Source: Planctomycetota bacterium (lineage in GTDB: Bacteria > Planctomycetota > Phycisphaerae > WQYP01). Taken from it: a stretch of DNA of 38,912 nucleotides. Under the pieces are notes generated by a model. That model saw only the letters and a program-made list of their open reading frames with translations, did not search any database and was not told where the DNA came from. Each line of letters starts with the position of its first letter. Within the stretch, counting starts at the first letter, position 1. Both the position numbers and the translations under genes were made by a program. Where the stretch lies: assembly GCA_021800165.1 (NCBI GenBank), contig JAJYZF010000034.1, forward strand, positions 1-38,912, read 5' to 3'. Shown one piece after another: positions 7,321 through 15,749 of the stretch.

Positions 7321-7385
7321 TCAACGCCTCCGGCTTATAAAAATGCCGGCATCGGCAACAACCCAATTCGGTCCGGCGGCTTATT

Positions 7386-10300
7386 TTACGGTCCAATGTG
7401 ATAAACGCATACCGTGTCATTGATTTCAAAGACCAGTGCATCATCGACGACCATCCAGTCACTGATGAATGGCCCTTGGGGTGATCGCGCGGACTCCACC
7501 AGCCGTTGATTGAGTTCCACCGTGCCGTTATCCAGCCGTCCCTGGTGATCTTGCTGATTGATGAGAAACAGCTTAACGGCATGTTGCGTGGTGCCTAACG
7601 GTCCCTGGGCCAGCAGTGCCATATCTGGATTGGCCATGGAAACGCCGGAAAACGGCGGCGTGCGGGACTTCATAAATACCGCGCGCCAGCGGGTTTGGCC
7701 ACTGCGCGTGGACAACGCCGTGACAGAACGCGGCGAGACCACCACCACCGTATCGCGGTTAAGAAAAGTGGCCACGGCCATGGGCACTTGCGCCGTACCG
7801 CCGGCGGCAATACTATCCACCTGCCACCGCTTGGCACCGTCGCCAAGGCGTAGAGAACGCAATCCAGTCCCCTGGGTGATGATCAGACCATCCTGTGAAA
7901 GTGTCGACGCCTGTGGAAAGGGAACGTCCAGACCGAGCCGGTTCCACACCGGCGCATTCATGGAGTTGCTCAGGTTATACGCCATGGCATTGTGCGGACC
8001 TACGACGTACAAGGTTCCGTCCGGTCCGGCGGCCGCCCATGCGGCGCGCTCCCCGGGGGGCAGGCCAATGGCACCCTCCACCTTTCCGCTCACCTCATCC
8101 ACGACCACCATCGTCTTCACCGGATAGTCCATCAGCGCAACCAGGAGATATCCGGTTCCCAGCACCCGCGAAATCTGCCCATAGCGGCTTAGATTCATTG
8201 GTGCTCCCCAGACCGGTCGGCCCGTCTTAAGGCTGATGGCGGCAAGGCTCTGGTTGCCGACTTCAATTAGTTCATCGCCGACAATCTTAAGCGCGGCATA
8301 CGCTGTCGGCCCCAATATCTGCTGCAACTCCATCGGATTGTGGGCAAAGACCCGTTCAAATGCCAACAGGCCGTTGTTCGGGGCTACCATTCCAGGTTGC
8401 CCGATGACCATACCATTGATCATCATGATGCCCGGCTGCGCTACGGGAAATGGTTGCTGCTGTACTGCTGCGTGTAATGCGCCAACCCTCTGCCGGGAAC
8501 CTGCCAGCGAGGCGGTCCATCGCACTGTACCGTTGGCCAGACGCACGCACATGGCTTGGTCCGCTGTGGCCAGAATAGCGTAGTCATGCACAAATCCAAT
8601 CAGGGCAATGTGTGGCGCGGGGAAGCTGGCTTTCCATCTCAAAGCTATAGTGGCAGAGTCATAGCAGGACAATTGGGTCGCTGTCCCGATTGCATTAGCC
8701 ACCAGAAAAATATCCGACCTGTGTAAAGCCCGGGCCCGATCCAGGGGTTTGAGAAATAATCCGGCGATCGGCGTATGTACGGCCAGGGCGTCCCCGGACT
8801 GGTAAGCCAGATGAGGCAGATGATAGAGGGCATCGGGGGGGGCAATCCGCTCAATTCGCAGCACTTGCTGGGCGAAACTGATGGTTTTTCCGGCGGATTG
8901 CCACGAGAATGTGGGATACAATTCCACCCCGCGACGGGCCAAAGCCAGCGCCGTGTTCCAATGTCCGCGGTGCAGGTTATTGCCAATCATTCGGGCGACC
9001 ACCCGGGCCTTTTGGGTGGGGTCTGTCAGATGATTTTTCAGCCAAATTAACAGATTATTTTCTGGCCCCCACTGTTGATGCCCACGCTCTATGGCGATCA
9101 ACTTCCAGGCTGCCGTCGTCGCCGCGGTACTGTTGGGGAAACGATGTATCACCCGCAGGAGATCATCCGGATGAGCCGCCAGAAGCGTTTGGGCCTGCAT
9201 TTCCGCAGGCTGGTAGGCGGCAACACCCAGCCGGGCAATAATCGCGTTGGAAATCTCCGCTTCGGCGGCGATGCCGGCGAGCACGACACCATTTGCCTGC
9301 TCCAAGGGCGCATTTCGATAGCTGGACCGAGCCAAAATCTCTTGCAGCAACGTCAGGGCATGAGGAGCATCCAGCAACTTCACATACGATTCGGCCTGAT
9401 TCATGCGCCACGCCACCTGTTGCCGATTGGATCGGGCCACCAGGCTCGCGATACGATAGTAAAACAACGATTCCTGTTGCCGACGGTGCGTGCGGTCGTG
9501 ACGGAGCAAATCTCCAAAGCGCATGGTGAGATGAAAGATGCGGTCCAAAATCGTCAAGTCCGAGGAGGCTGCGGCATTGGCTTTGGCGGCGGCCAACTGC
9601 ATCATCTGGCGGGATAGACGGTCATGCCCGGTGCGAAAGGCGATCGCCGAGAGCGTTAAATACCTCAGTGGGTCATTCGGGTGCGTCTTGATCTGGGCAA
9701 GATCATAAGCCAAGGCGGTTTTCCACCGCGCGTAGGCGGTGATGGTATCGTCGTTCACCGTGATAATTTCCTGGCGGGTGACCAGCAGGTTGCCCGGCAA
9801 GCCTGGTCTGTTTTTCCCGGCTGCCGGCCAGGGAATAAGGGGTTGCGACATGCCCGTACCCACCGCCACCCGCAGCAGCCCCTGCTTCATTGGCAGATAA
9901 ACGAAACGGGAAGTCAACACCGGCCGGGCCGAGAGAATACCAAATTGGGCAATGGGTGAAGAATGCCAAGCCGATGTTCCGCTGGCTAGATCAAAGGCCT
10001 CCACCCGTCGACCTACCACCACGAGCTGATGGTCAATGACTCCGAGTGTCAACAAAGCCCTGGTGGGATTGTGACAGACAATGGTGCGGACAATTTGACC
10101 GTTGGATTGGGCGTAAACGTAGATATGACCGGTGGCCGCCGCGGAGTCACAGGTGATAACCAGGCCATGATAAGTCAACGGCGCGTTGACTTGCCAAGGC
10201 AACGTCCGGGATGTGATGCCATTGAAGTACATCTGATTTTGCGGCAAGGGAGGTTGCGGCGTCAGGTGCAGCCACACAATTTTGCCCAGCCGGGCATCGA

Positions 10301-12011
10301 TGGCCATCGTCGCTCCAAAGCCGGTGTCCACATTGACCACACCACCAGCCATGGACAGCACCGCATTGACCTTCGCGGCCGGCCCGTAGCCCTGTGAGGC
10401 GATGGAGCAAAGATATGCGCGCCACACCACCGCCCCGGTACGTCTGTTTAAGCGTAGCAGATACATTTGTTCCGCGACGTTGACTGGAGCCGCACAGGCT
10501 AAAACATACACGCCGCTTCCCTGCACCATCGGAGAAGTCATCAGGGTGAAACCTCCTTTGAGAGTCGGCGGTGCCAAAGTGCTCGATGCACGACTCCAAA
10601 CCAGGCGGCCATTGCGCCGGTCCAGGCAAATCAACCGCACGGGTGGCAATCCACCCCATCCGTAGGGATTGAATGCCTGTGGTCCCTGCGTTGGTAAAAT
10701 GCTGTAGAGCCTATTGCCGGCCAGAGCACATTCCAGATGATCCACGGATGATGCCAACATGTTGAAGCTGCCGCCGGACGGGTTCGAGGCCGCCGCGAAC
10801 ACGGCCGGATACCGCCAGAGCACAAAGCCGGAGGCCCCGTTCAACGCAATGATTTGTGTTGAGGTGTTGACATATAATGTTCCCGTACCCGCGGTGGGAA
10901 ACGCGTACATAATTTGCGGCTGACCATTGAGCCAGCTACTGGCGTTACCCAGCGAAAATATCTGAATTTTCTGCTGGCGCAGTTGCGCTTGCTGCGCTGG
11001 ATTGATGGTGGAATTTGGGCGCGCCGCGGTCTGACCGAGGGTGTCGGTCCAAAGCAAGGCTCCGGGAAGGCTGTGCGAATGGGCAATACGATTTCGCTGA
11101 TTATTGCCCGCGTAGGTGGGCCAACCATTCTCCAAGCGGTGCGCTGCGGCCTCCAGCCAACTCCGCTTTGCGCACGCGGCGGTCAATGCCGTCACCAAAT
11201 TGACGTGCCGGCCGCCGAACAACCCCATGGCCTTGGGATACGCTTGCGAGAGACGCGCAGCCAGCTTCGACGATAGACCGTCTTCTCCACCAAGATGCGC
11301 CGCCAGCGCCGCCCGAAACAGCAACATCGGACGCTGGCCGGTCATACCCGGGTGCTGCAGAAGCGCCACCCACAATTGGGCGGCCTCGTCAAAATCACCT
11401 CGTTCAAAGAGCCATGACGCCCCAATGCTCAACCCTTTGGCCGCCACCCCCGATGGAAAGTAACGACGGCCGGCTTGCAGCAGACGCGTCAAATTGTGTT
11501 CTCGTATCGCCGCGCGAATTTTAGTCTGTGCTTCCGGACCGTAGATCTGGTCGTACACCGACCGCTGCGCCAAGGGCAATGCCAGCAATATGGACCACAC
11601 ACGACGTTGAATGGTAACGTACACATCCCCCGATCCACGGATCACTTTGTTGCCATACCTATCCGCGATTTTTTGAAATAAACGCATGGCGGAAGCCGTG
11701 TGGCCGCTGCTTAGAAGACGACGAGCCTTCCGCATTAAATCCGCGGCTCCAAAGGAATCGTTCACCTGTATCAACCGAAAAGTCGGATTGTCTTTGCCGC
11801 CCGCATGTGGCTTACCACCAACGGCCGGCGGCATCGTGCGAATCATCGGACCGCCGGGATTGATGTGCAGCAACACTTGACCAGGCAGTGACGCGACTGC
11901 GGCAAATACCACGACCACAGCGGCGGCAATCAATGCGGCCCAGTTTCCAGTCGACAAGTGTTGTGCCGTCGGGGCTAGGCCGGCAGAAGGTTTTGTTGGA
12001 TAACTTTTCAT
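7386..12011 (-). CDS. Giant PQQ-type beta-propeller protein with helical repeats
   Basis: A 1541-residue protein with an N-terminal membrane anchor (about residues 26-46; short cytoplasmic tail, then a Pro/Gly linker). Next come a TPR-like helical region (about 90-290), a first PQQ-type propeller (about 298-770), a second helical stretch (about 790-1070) and a second propeller (about 1080-1500). Propeller blades show the usual ending in which a Gly-containing turn precedes Trp, for example NGASGFVLWRY, DRRNGRLVWS, NRRTGAVVWRA, DARLGKIVWL, SLKTGRPVWG and STRSGQTRWRA. No quinoprotein dehydrogenase active site was recognised, so a structural or binding role in the periplasm, as for BamB-like propellers, is more likely than catalysis. 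ATG 12011 has GGGG 5 nt upstream; a GTG two codons earlier is possible. It follows mtnP by 27 nt. Confidence 0.85.
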   Translation of the reverse strand: MKSYPTKPSAGLAPTAQHLSTGNWAALIAAAVVVVFAAVASLPGQVLLHINPGGPMIRTMPPAVGGKPHAGGKDNPTFRLIQVNDSFGAADLMRKARRLLSSGHTASAMRLFQKIADRYGNKVIRGSGDVYVTIQRRVWSILLALPLAQRSVYDQIYGPEAQTKIRAAIREHNLTRLLQAGRRYFPSGVAAKGLSIGASWLFERGDFDEAAQLWVALLQHPGMTGQRPMLLFRAALAAHLGGEDGLSSKLAARLSQAYPKAMGLFGGRHVNLVTALTAACAKRSWLEAAAHRLENGWPTYAGNNQRNRIAHSHSLPGALLWTDTLGQTAARPNSTINPAQQAQLRQQKIQIFSLGNASSWLNGQPQIMYAFPTAGTGTLYVNTSTQIIALNGASGFVLWRYPAVFAAASNPSGGSFNMLASSVDHLECALAGNRLYSILPTQGPQAFNPYGWGGLPPVRLICLDRRNGRLVWSRASSTLAPPTLKGGFTLMTSPMVQGSGVYVLACAAPVNVAEQMYLLRLNRRTGAVVWRAYLCSIASQGYGPAAKVNAVLSMAGGVVNVDTGFGATMAIDARLGKIVWLHLTPQPPLPQNQMYFNGITSRTLPWQVNAPLTYHGLVITCDSAAATGHIYVYAQSNGQIVRTIVCHNPTRALLTLGVIDHQLVVVGRRVEAFDLASGTSAWHSSPIAQFGILSARPVLTSRFVYLPMKQGLLRVAVGTGMSQPLIPWPAAGKNRPGLPGNLLVTRQEIITVNDDTITAYARWKTALAYDLAQIKTHPNDPLRYLTLSAIAFRTGHDRLSRQMMQLAAAKANAAASSDLTILDRIFHLTMRFGDLLRHDRTHRRQQESLFYYRIASLVARSNRQQVAWRMNQAESYVKLLDAPHALTLLQEILARSSYRNAPLEQANGVVLAGIAAEAEISNAIIARLGVAAYQPAEMQAQTLLAAHPDDLLRVIHRFPNSTAATTAAWKLIAIERGHQQWGPENNLLIWLKNHLTDPTQKARVVARMIGNNLHRGHWNTALALARRGVELYPTFSWQSAGKTISFAQQVLRIERIAPPDALYHLPHLAYQSGDALAVHTPIAGLFLKPLDRARALHRSDIFLVANAIGTATQLSCYDSATIALRWKASFPAPHIALIGFVHDYAILATADQAMCVRLANGTVRWTASLAGSRQRVGALHAAVQQQPFPVAQPGIMMINGMVIGQPGMVAPNNGLLAFERVFAHNPMELQQILGPTAYAALKIVGDELIEVGNQSLAAISLKTGRPVWGAPMNLSRYGQISRVLGTGYLLVALMDYPVKTMVVVDEVSGKVEGAIGLPPGERAAWAAAGPDGTLYVVGPHNAMAYNLSNSMNAPVWNRLGLDVPFPQASTLSQDGLIITQGTGLRSLRLGDGAKRWQVDSIAAGGTAQVPMAVATFLNRDTVVVVSPRSVTALSTRSGQTRWRAVFMKSRTPPFSGVSMANPDMALLAQGPLGTTQHAVKLFLINQQDHQGRLDNGTVELNQRLVESARSPQGPFISDWMVVDDALVFEINDTVCVYHIGP

Positions 12012-12038
12012 ACACACCCCATGACAATCGTTGAAAGA

Positions 12039-12947
12039 TCACGTTGGATTATTGTTCGGCTGGCTAAGAAAATAACGTCCCCAGAGCAAGTCCAGCGTCT
12101 GGCGGGTTTCGGCCGATATTTTGGTTTTGTCAGACCATATCGCCAGCTCCAAAGCCCGGTGCGCCGGAAATTCTTCGTGCCGTCTCGCCCACACCCGTGG
12201 TATGGCCGCCCGGATCAGAGCCATGGCATTGGCCGTCGCAGCCCGAAGATGACTGATGATCTCCTCCAGTAGTTGCAGTTTCCCAGTCTCGGCCTGATGC
12301 GGCCGCCAGCAATCGTAGTCGGTTACCAGCGCGATCGCCGCATAACTGATTTCCGCTTCCCGAGCCAATTTTGCCTCTGGCATTAAAGTCATGCCAATGA
12401 GGTCCGCCCCCCAACTTCGATGCAAAATGGACTCCGCCCGTGTCGAAAATGCCGGACCTTCCATGCACAGGTACGTTCCACGGTCATGGACCTTCAATGA
12501 TGGCAAATTACGCTGGCCGGTTTCCATGATTATTTGACGCAGAACCGGGCATACCGGTTCCGCAAATTCTACATGCACGGCCGTATTTTCAAAAAAAGTT
12601 CCAGTTCGTCGTACTGTCCGGTCTATGGCCTGATCGACCAGCACCAGATCACGCGGTTTCATGGCCTCATTGAGGCTGCCGACCGCACCAGAGGCAATAA
12701 TCCACCGACACCCCACGGCCTTAAGAGCGTAAATATTGGCCCGATACGGTATTTGTGTTGGATTGAGCAGATGGCCGGTGCCGTGACGGGAAAGAATGGC
12801 CACCGGCACCCCATCCCAATCACCAAGTATCGGTGGCGCAGCCGGACGACCAAACGGAGTATCAATCTCTACCACGTGTCCATGGTCGGCTGGTCGCAGT
12901 AGTTCTTCCAAGCCTGAGCCACCTATGATTCCGATCCGATCTTCCAT
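12039..12947 (-). CDS. mtnP: S-methyl-5'-thioadenosine phosphorylase (MTAP family)
   Basis: This enzyme cleaves methylthioadenosine with phosphate to adenine and 5-methylthioribose-1-phosphate in methionine salvage. Family segments are IGIIGGSGL at the N-terminus, SRHGTGH followed by IPYRANIYALK, ASGAVGSL, YLCMEGPAFSTRAES, and the block MPEAKLAREAEISYA with TDYDCW that separates MTAP from other purine phosphorylases. The start at ATG 12947 makes IGIIGG begin at residue 5, as usual; an ATG at 12971 and a GTG at 12974 would add eight or nine residues. The ribosome binding sites do not settle the choice. A C-terminal tail rich in charged residues extends past the catalytic core. It heads the run mtnP, PQQ protein, membrane protein, kinase; a metabolic link to those is not obvious. 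Confidence 0.88.
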   Translation of the reverse strand: MEDRIGIIGGSGLEELLRPADHGHVVEIDTPFGRPAAPPILGDWDGVPVAILSRHGTGHLLNPTQIPYRANIYALKAVGCRWIIASGAVGSLNEAMKPRDLVLVDQAIDRTVRRTGTFFENTAVHVEFAEPVCPVLRQIIMETGQRNLPSLKVHDRGTYLCMEGPAFSTRAESILHRSWGADLIGMTLMPEAKLAREAEISYAAIALVTDYDCWRPHQAETGKLQLLEEIISHLRAATANAMALIRAAIPRVWARRHEEFPAHRALELAIWSDKTKISAETRQTLDLLWGRYFLSQPNNNPT

Positions 12948-13088
12948 ATTGAAGACATTCTCCAAGACCATCACCTTGGCCGGATGTACCAGCCCTTGCC
13001 CTCGCGATGATCATACCCCAACTGGCCAGTCGTTGCCCGCTGCGGAGCCTGCCTGATCCCCCGTGGGACCAATCGGGCCGCCGGTGTA

Positions 13089-13901
13089 TCAGAGCCGTTG
13101 AAATTGGCGGCGGTAGCCACTGGGAGTGAGGCCCACAATTTGTTTGAACCGCCGCGAAAAATGAAACTCATCGCAGTAGCCGCAGGCAGACGCAATTTTT
13201 GCGCACGTTTCCCGATGGCAACGCAACAGCCCACAGGCACGGGCCATCACCCGTTCCGACGCGTAACGCCCCGGGGATATCCCGCCAAGTTTTTGAAACC
13301 TCTTGCGAAAGGTTTCGTAGGTTTCGCCCATAGCCTCGGCTGCGGCCGCCACATTAACTTCATCCGCACGGGTGAAGCCATCCAGTAAACCCTTCGCACG
13401 CCGCAGCCAATCGGTATCCGCGGCGTTGTTTCGGGTTTCTTGCGTCATCTGCATCAGAAATTCCTGCACCGCCAGCATAGCCTCCATCGGAGTTTTGCTT
13501 TCCACGCTGCCCGCAAGGCGGGGCAGCCAGTAAGCTGGAGGCTCCAGGTGAACGACTTTTGCGCTAAGCGCCTGCTCACGTCGCCACAAATCAAAAATGG
13601 GACCGTCAAATACCACATAAAATTCATTCCAGGAATCGTCGGAGTCCGGCCGCGGTCCATACCGGTGCGGCAAATCCGGATACACAACGATTAAGTCCCC
13701 GGACCGCAGCACCTGCACTGTGCCCAACGCATCTTGATACAAACCCGCCCCACGGTGCAGGTACACCAAAGCATAACTTCCCAAAATGCGCATCCGGTCC
13801 CAGCCAATCCCTACGCTTTTGTAGAGATAGCCCGCCAGTGTTACCCGACCCAAGTTTTGTCGGCTCACATCGCTCCAAGTTACGCGGCTGCGTTCGGACA
13901 T
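13089..13901 (-). CDS. AraC-family transcriptional regulator
   Basis: A 270-residue regulator. Residues 1-110 form a cupin-like ligand-sensing domain, with YALVYLHRGAGLYQD, a SGDLIVVYPDLPHRYGP segment typical of AraC cupins and an EFYVVFDGP strand. The C-terminal 100 residues hold the two helix-turn-helix units: VAAAAEAMGETYETFRKRFQ, then a second centred on IASACGYCDEFHFSRRFKQ, followed by GLTPSGYRRQF. AGGAG with 7-nt spacing supports ATG 13901. It is divergent from the phytanoyl-CoA dioxygenase-like gene, with 140 nt between start codons, which makes that gene the likely target. The inducer cannot be inferred. Confidence 0.92.
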   Translation of the reverse strand: MSERSRVTWSDVSRQNLGRVTLAGYLYKSVGIGWDRMRILGSYALVYLHRGAGLYQDALGTVQVLRSGDLIVVYPDLPHRYGPRPDSDDSWNEFYVVFDGPIFDLWRREQALSAKVVHLEPPAYWLPRLAGSVESKTPMEAMLAVQEFLMQMTQETRNNAADTDWLRRAKGLLDGFTRADEVNVAAAAEAMGETYETFRKRFQKLGGISPGRYASERVMARACGLLRCHRETCAKIASACGYCDEFHFSRRFKQIVGLTPSGYRRQFQRL

Positions 13902-13930
13902 GAAATATCTCCTGCCTACCGGCTTGCCAA

Positions 13931-13936
13931 ATTATA
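13931..13936 (-). promoter_or_regulatory. -10 box for the AraC gene
   Basis: The minus strand reads TATAAT at 13936-13931, 30 nt before the AraC start codon, placing the transcript start near 13924. No good -35 match is present at the usual distance, which would fit an activator-dependent or autoregulated promoter. Confidence 0.4.
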
Positions 13937-13991
13937 CATGGAGTCGTCCAAAATGGCCATGGCGTTGCCCCAGCCCCTTCCGGCATAATAG

Positions 13992-14020
13992 GGTGGTGGT
14001 TGGCGTTGGATCACACCACC
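13992..14020. promoter_or_regulatory. Inverted repeat, candidate AraC operator
   Basis: GGTGGTG at 13992-13998 faces its exact inverse CACCACC at 14014-14020 across 15 nt, so arm centres are about two helical turns apart. It lies between the divergent AraC and dioxygenase genes, just downstream of a CATAAT -10-like box at 13984-13989. The position would suit a repressor or dual-function site. Confidence 0.4.
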
Positions 14021-14041
14021 TATCATTGAAAGGACGACTTG

Positions 14042-14986
14042 ATGACAACTATCAACACCATTGAGCAAAGACGGGTCATTCGTTCTCATGGAGTATTTCT
14101 TGATACCACGCCGGAGAACTTCGGATATTTACGGGATTCCACGGATCTGTTGGGTGATCCCGTCGGCCAGCGCGAGCGCATGGCCCACGATGGCTACCTG
14201 TTTTTGCCGGGGCTGTTAAATCGCGGCGAGGTGCTCGCGGCGCGGGCAGAGGTGGTGCGCCGGCTCTCTGAAGGAGGCATCCTCAAGACCGGCACCGATC
14301 CCATGGACGCCATCATCGCACCGGGCAAAACCTGCGCATTCCTGCCGGAACTGGCCTTAAACAATACGCCCATGGCCAAGGTGCTATACGCAGGCCCTAT
14401 GATGGCCTTTTTTGCAACGTTTTTTGGCGAACCCGTTCGCCACTTTGATTTCACCTGGTTCCGCGCTATTTCCCCCGGGAACGGAACTCCCTCGCATTGT
14501 GACAGCGTGTACATGAACCGCGGCACACAGCGCCTCTACACCGCGTGGACGCCCTTTGGAGATGTTTCCCTTGAGCTTGGCGGCCTGATGGTGCTGGAAG
14601 GATCTAACAATAACCAGAGACTCAAGGAAACCTACGGCTCGCAGGATGTGGACAGCTTCTGTGAAAATAAGCCGGATGCTAAAAAATGGGGCAAGGCGTG
14701 GGGCACCGGTGGCTCACTGCATGGCAATCCGAATCAAATCCGAAAATCCGTAGCCGCCGGCAGTCCCTTTGGCGGACGCTGGCTCACTAGCGAATACCGA
14801 GCCGGCGACGTATTGCTTTTTTCCATCTATACCGTCCATGCTTCGCTGGACAACACCACGACCGATCGTATTCGCTTTTCATCCGACACCCGTTACCAGC
14901 CGGCCAGCGAACCCGCGGACGCACGCTGGATCGGCCCCAACCCCATCGGCCACGGCCCGGCCGGTAAAAAGGGAAAAATCTGCTAA
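14042..14986 (+). CDS. Phytanoyl-CoA dioxygenase (PhyH) family protein
   Basis: A 314-residue Fe(II)/2-oxoglutarate-dependent oxygenase of the PhyH superfamily. The metal triad is visible: His152 and Asp154 in SHCDS, and the distal His266 in YTVHASLDN. Arg276 or Arg278 in DRIRFSSDTRYQ is suitably placed to bind 2-oxoglutarate. Residues 45-80 contain the usual N-terminal segment HDGYLFLPGLL. The start at ATG 14042 is chosen because AAGGA at 14029-14033 lies 8 nt upstream; a TTG directly before it is less likely. Substrates of this family are diverse small molecules and cannot be predicted. It is divergent from an AraC regulator and ends 5 nt from the convergent PHP phosphatase. Confidence 0.87.
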   Translation: MTTINTIEQRRVIRSHGVFLDTTPENFGYLRDSTDLLGDPVGQRERMAHDGYLFLPGLLNRGEVLAARAEVVRRLSEGGILKTGTDPMDAIIAPGKTCAFLPELALNNTPMAKVLYAGPMMAFFATFFGEPVRHFDFTWFRAISPGNGTPSHCDSVYMNRGTQRLYTAWTPFGDVSLELGGLMVLEGSNNNQRLKETYGSQDVDSFCENKPDAKKWGKAWGTGGSLHGNPNQIRKSVAAGSPFGGRWLTSEYRAGDVLLFSIYTVHASLDNTTTDRIRFSSDTRYQPASEPADARWIGPNPIGHGPAGKKGKIC

Positions 14987-14991
14987 GGGCC

Positions 14992-15705
14992 TTAGACCCA
15001 CAATTTGCCAGGATTGATTATGGTGAGTTCATCCACCTTGTCTTGCCCAACGAGGTCCACGGCACGCCGCAAACCACCCAGCCGGGTAGGCAAATGTTCT
15101 GGGCGATGGCAATCCGAGCCGAGCATAAAATAGCGGTGCTCCAGCAAATAACGCTCCGCCAGTCCGCGGCCGTCTTCACCCTCCGATCCGCCCAATGGGC
15201 CTAAATTGCCCTGAAAAAGTATCTCACGCGACGCCAACTCGTCGATAAAGTCCGGATTCAACCGCAAAGAGTCCATTCTCTCCGGATGAGCCAGAATCAC
15301 GGTTAGCCCCTTGGCCTGAAGCCAGTCCACGCACTCATCGGCCCACCACGGCCAGTCCGGCTCCCACAGATCGACCAAAACATACGATGTGTTGAACCCG
15401 AAGGTGGGAATTCGCGACGTGTCCGACAGCGATAAAATGCGCGGTGATAGCCGCAACTCACCACCCGGGCGCAACTCCACCGCAATGCCGTCCGCCACCA
15501 GAAACTTTTGCAGCCGCTCCAGGCCGGCGGTCACTTCCGCGGGGGCTAGATCCCCGAATTCCATGGCCCCGGTATGCGGCGTGACAAAAAATTTCGTGTA
15601 CCCGCGATGCCAAAAGGCGCGCAGACAGGCGATAGACTCCAGCGGTGTCTTACAGCCGTCGTCCACCCCTGGCAAAAAGTGATTGTGAACATCAATGCGC
15701 GTCAT
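14992..15705 (-). CDS. CpsB/YwqE-type PHP-domain tyrosine phosphatase
   Basis: A 237-residue PHP-fold metallophosphatase. The metal-binding motifs occur in family order: DVHNHFLPGVDDG at residues 5-17, VTPHT at about 41, the Glu of GGELRL at about 81-86, ILAHPER at about 136 and GSDCH near residue 197. In characterised relatives the enzyme dephosphorylates the bacterial tyrosine kinase that controls capsule or exopolysaccharide export. No polysaccharide gene cluster is adjacent here, so that role is inferred only from family. ATG 15705 has a weak ribosome binding site. The gene lies 44 nt beyond the typA stop in the same direction, so it may be cotranscribed with typA. Confidence 0.87.
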   Translation of the reverse strand: MTRIDVHNHFLPGVDDGCKTPLESIACLRAFWHRGYTKFFVTPHTGAMEFGDLAPAEVTAGLERLQKFLVADGIAVELRPGGELRLSPRILSLSDTSRIPTFGFNTSYVLVDLWEPDWPWWADECVDWLQAKGLTVILAHPERMDSLRLNPDFIDELASREILFQGNLGPLGGSEGEDGRGLAERYLLEHRYFMLGSDCHRPEHLPTRLGGLRRAVDLVGQDKVDELTIINPGKLWV

Positions 15706-15749
15706 GCACCAATATTTCCGATCAGGTCAGCGTGCAGGCCCCGGCAGGC

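Noticed and set aside
7386-12011. PQQ-dependent alcohol dehydrogenase
   Set aside because: Only blade repeats are visible; no vicinal cysteine pair, catalytic Asp motif or cytochrome domain was recognised, and the helical regions are atypical for the enzyme.
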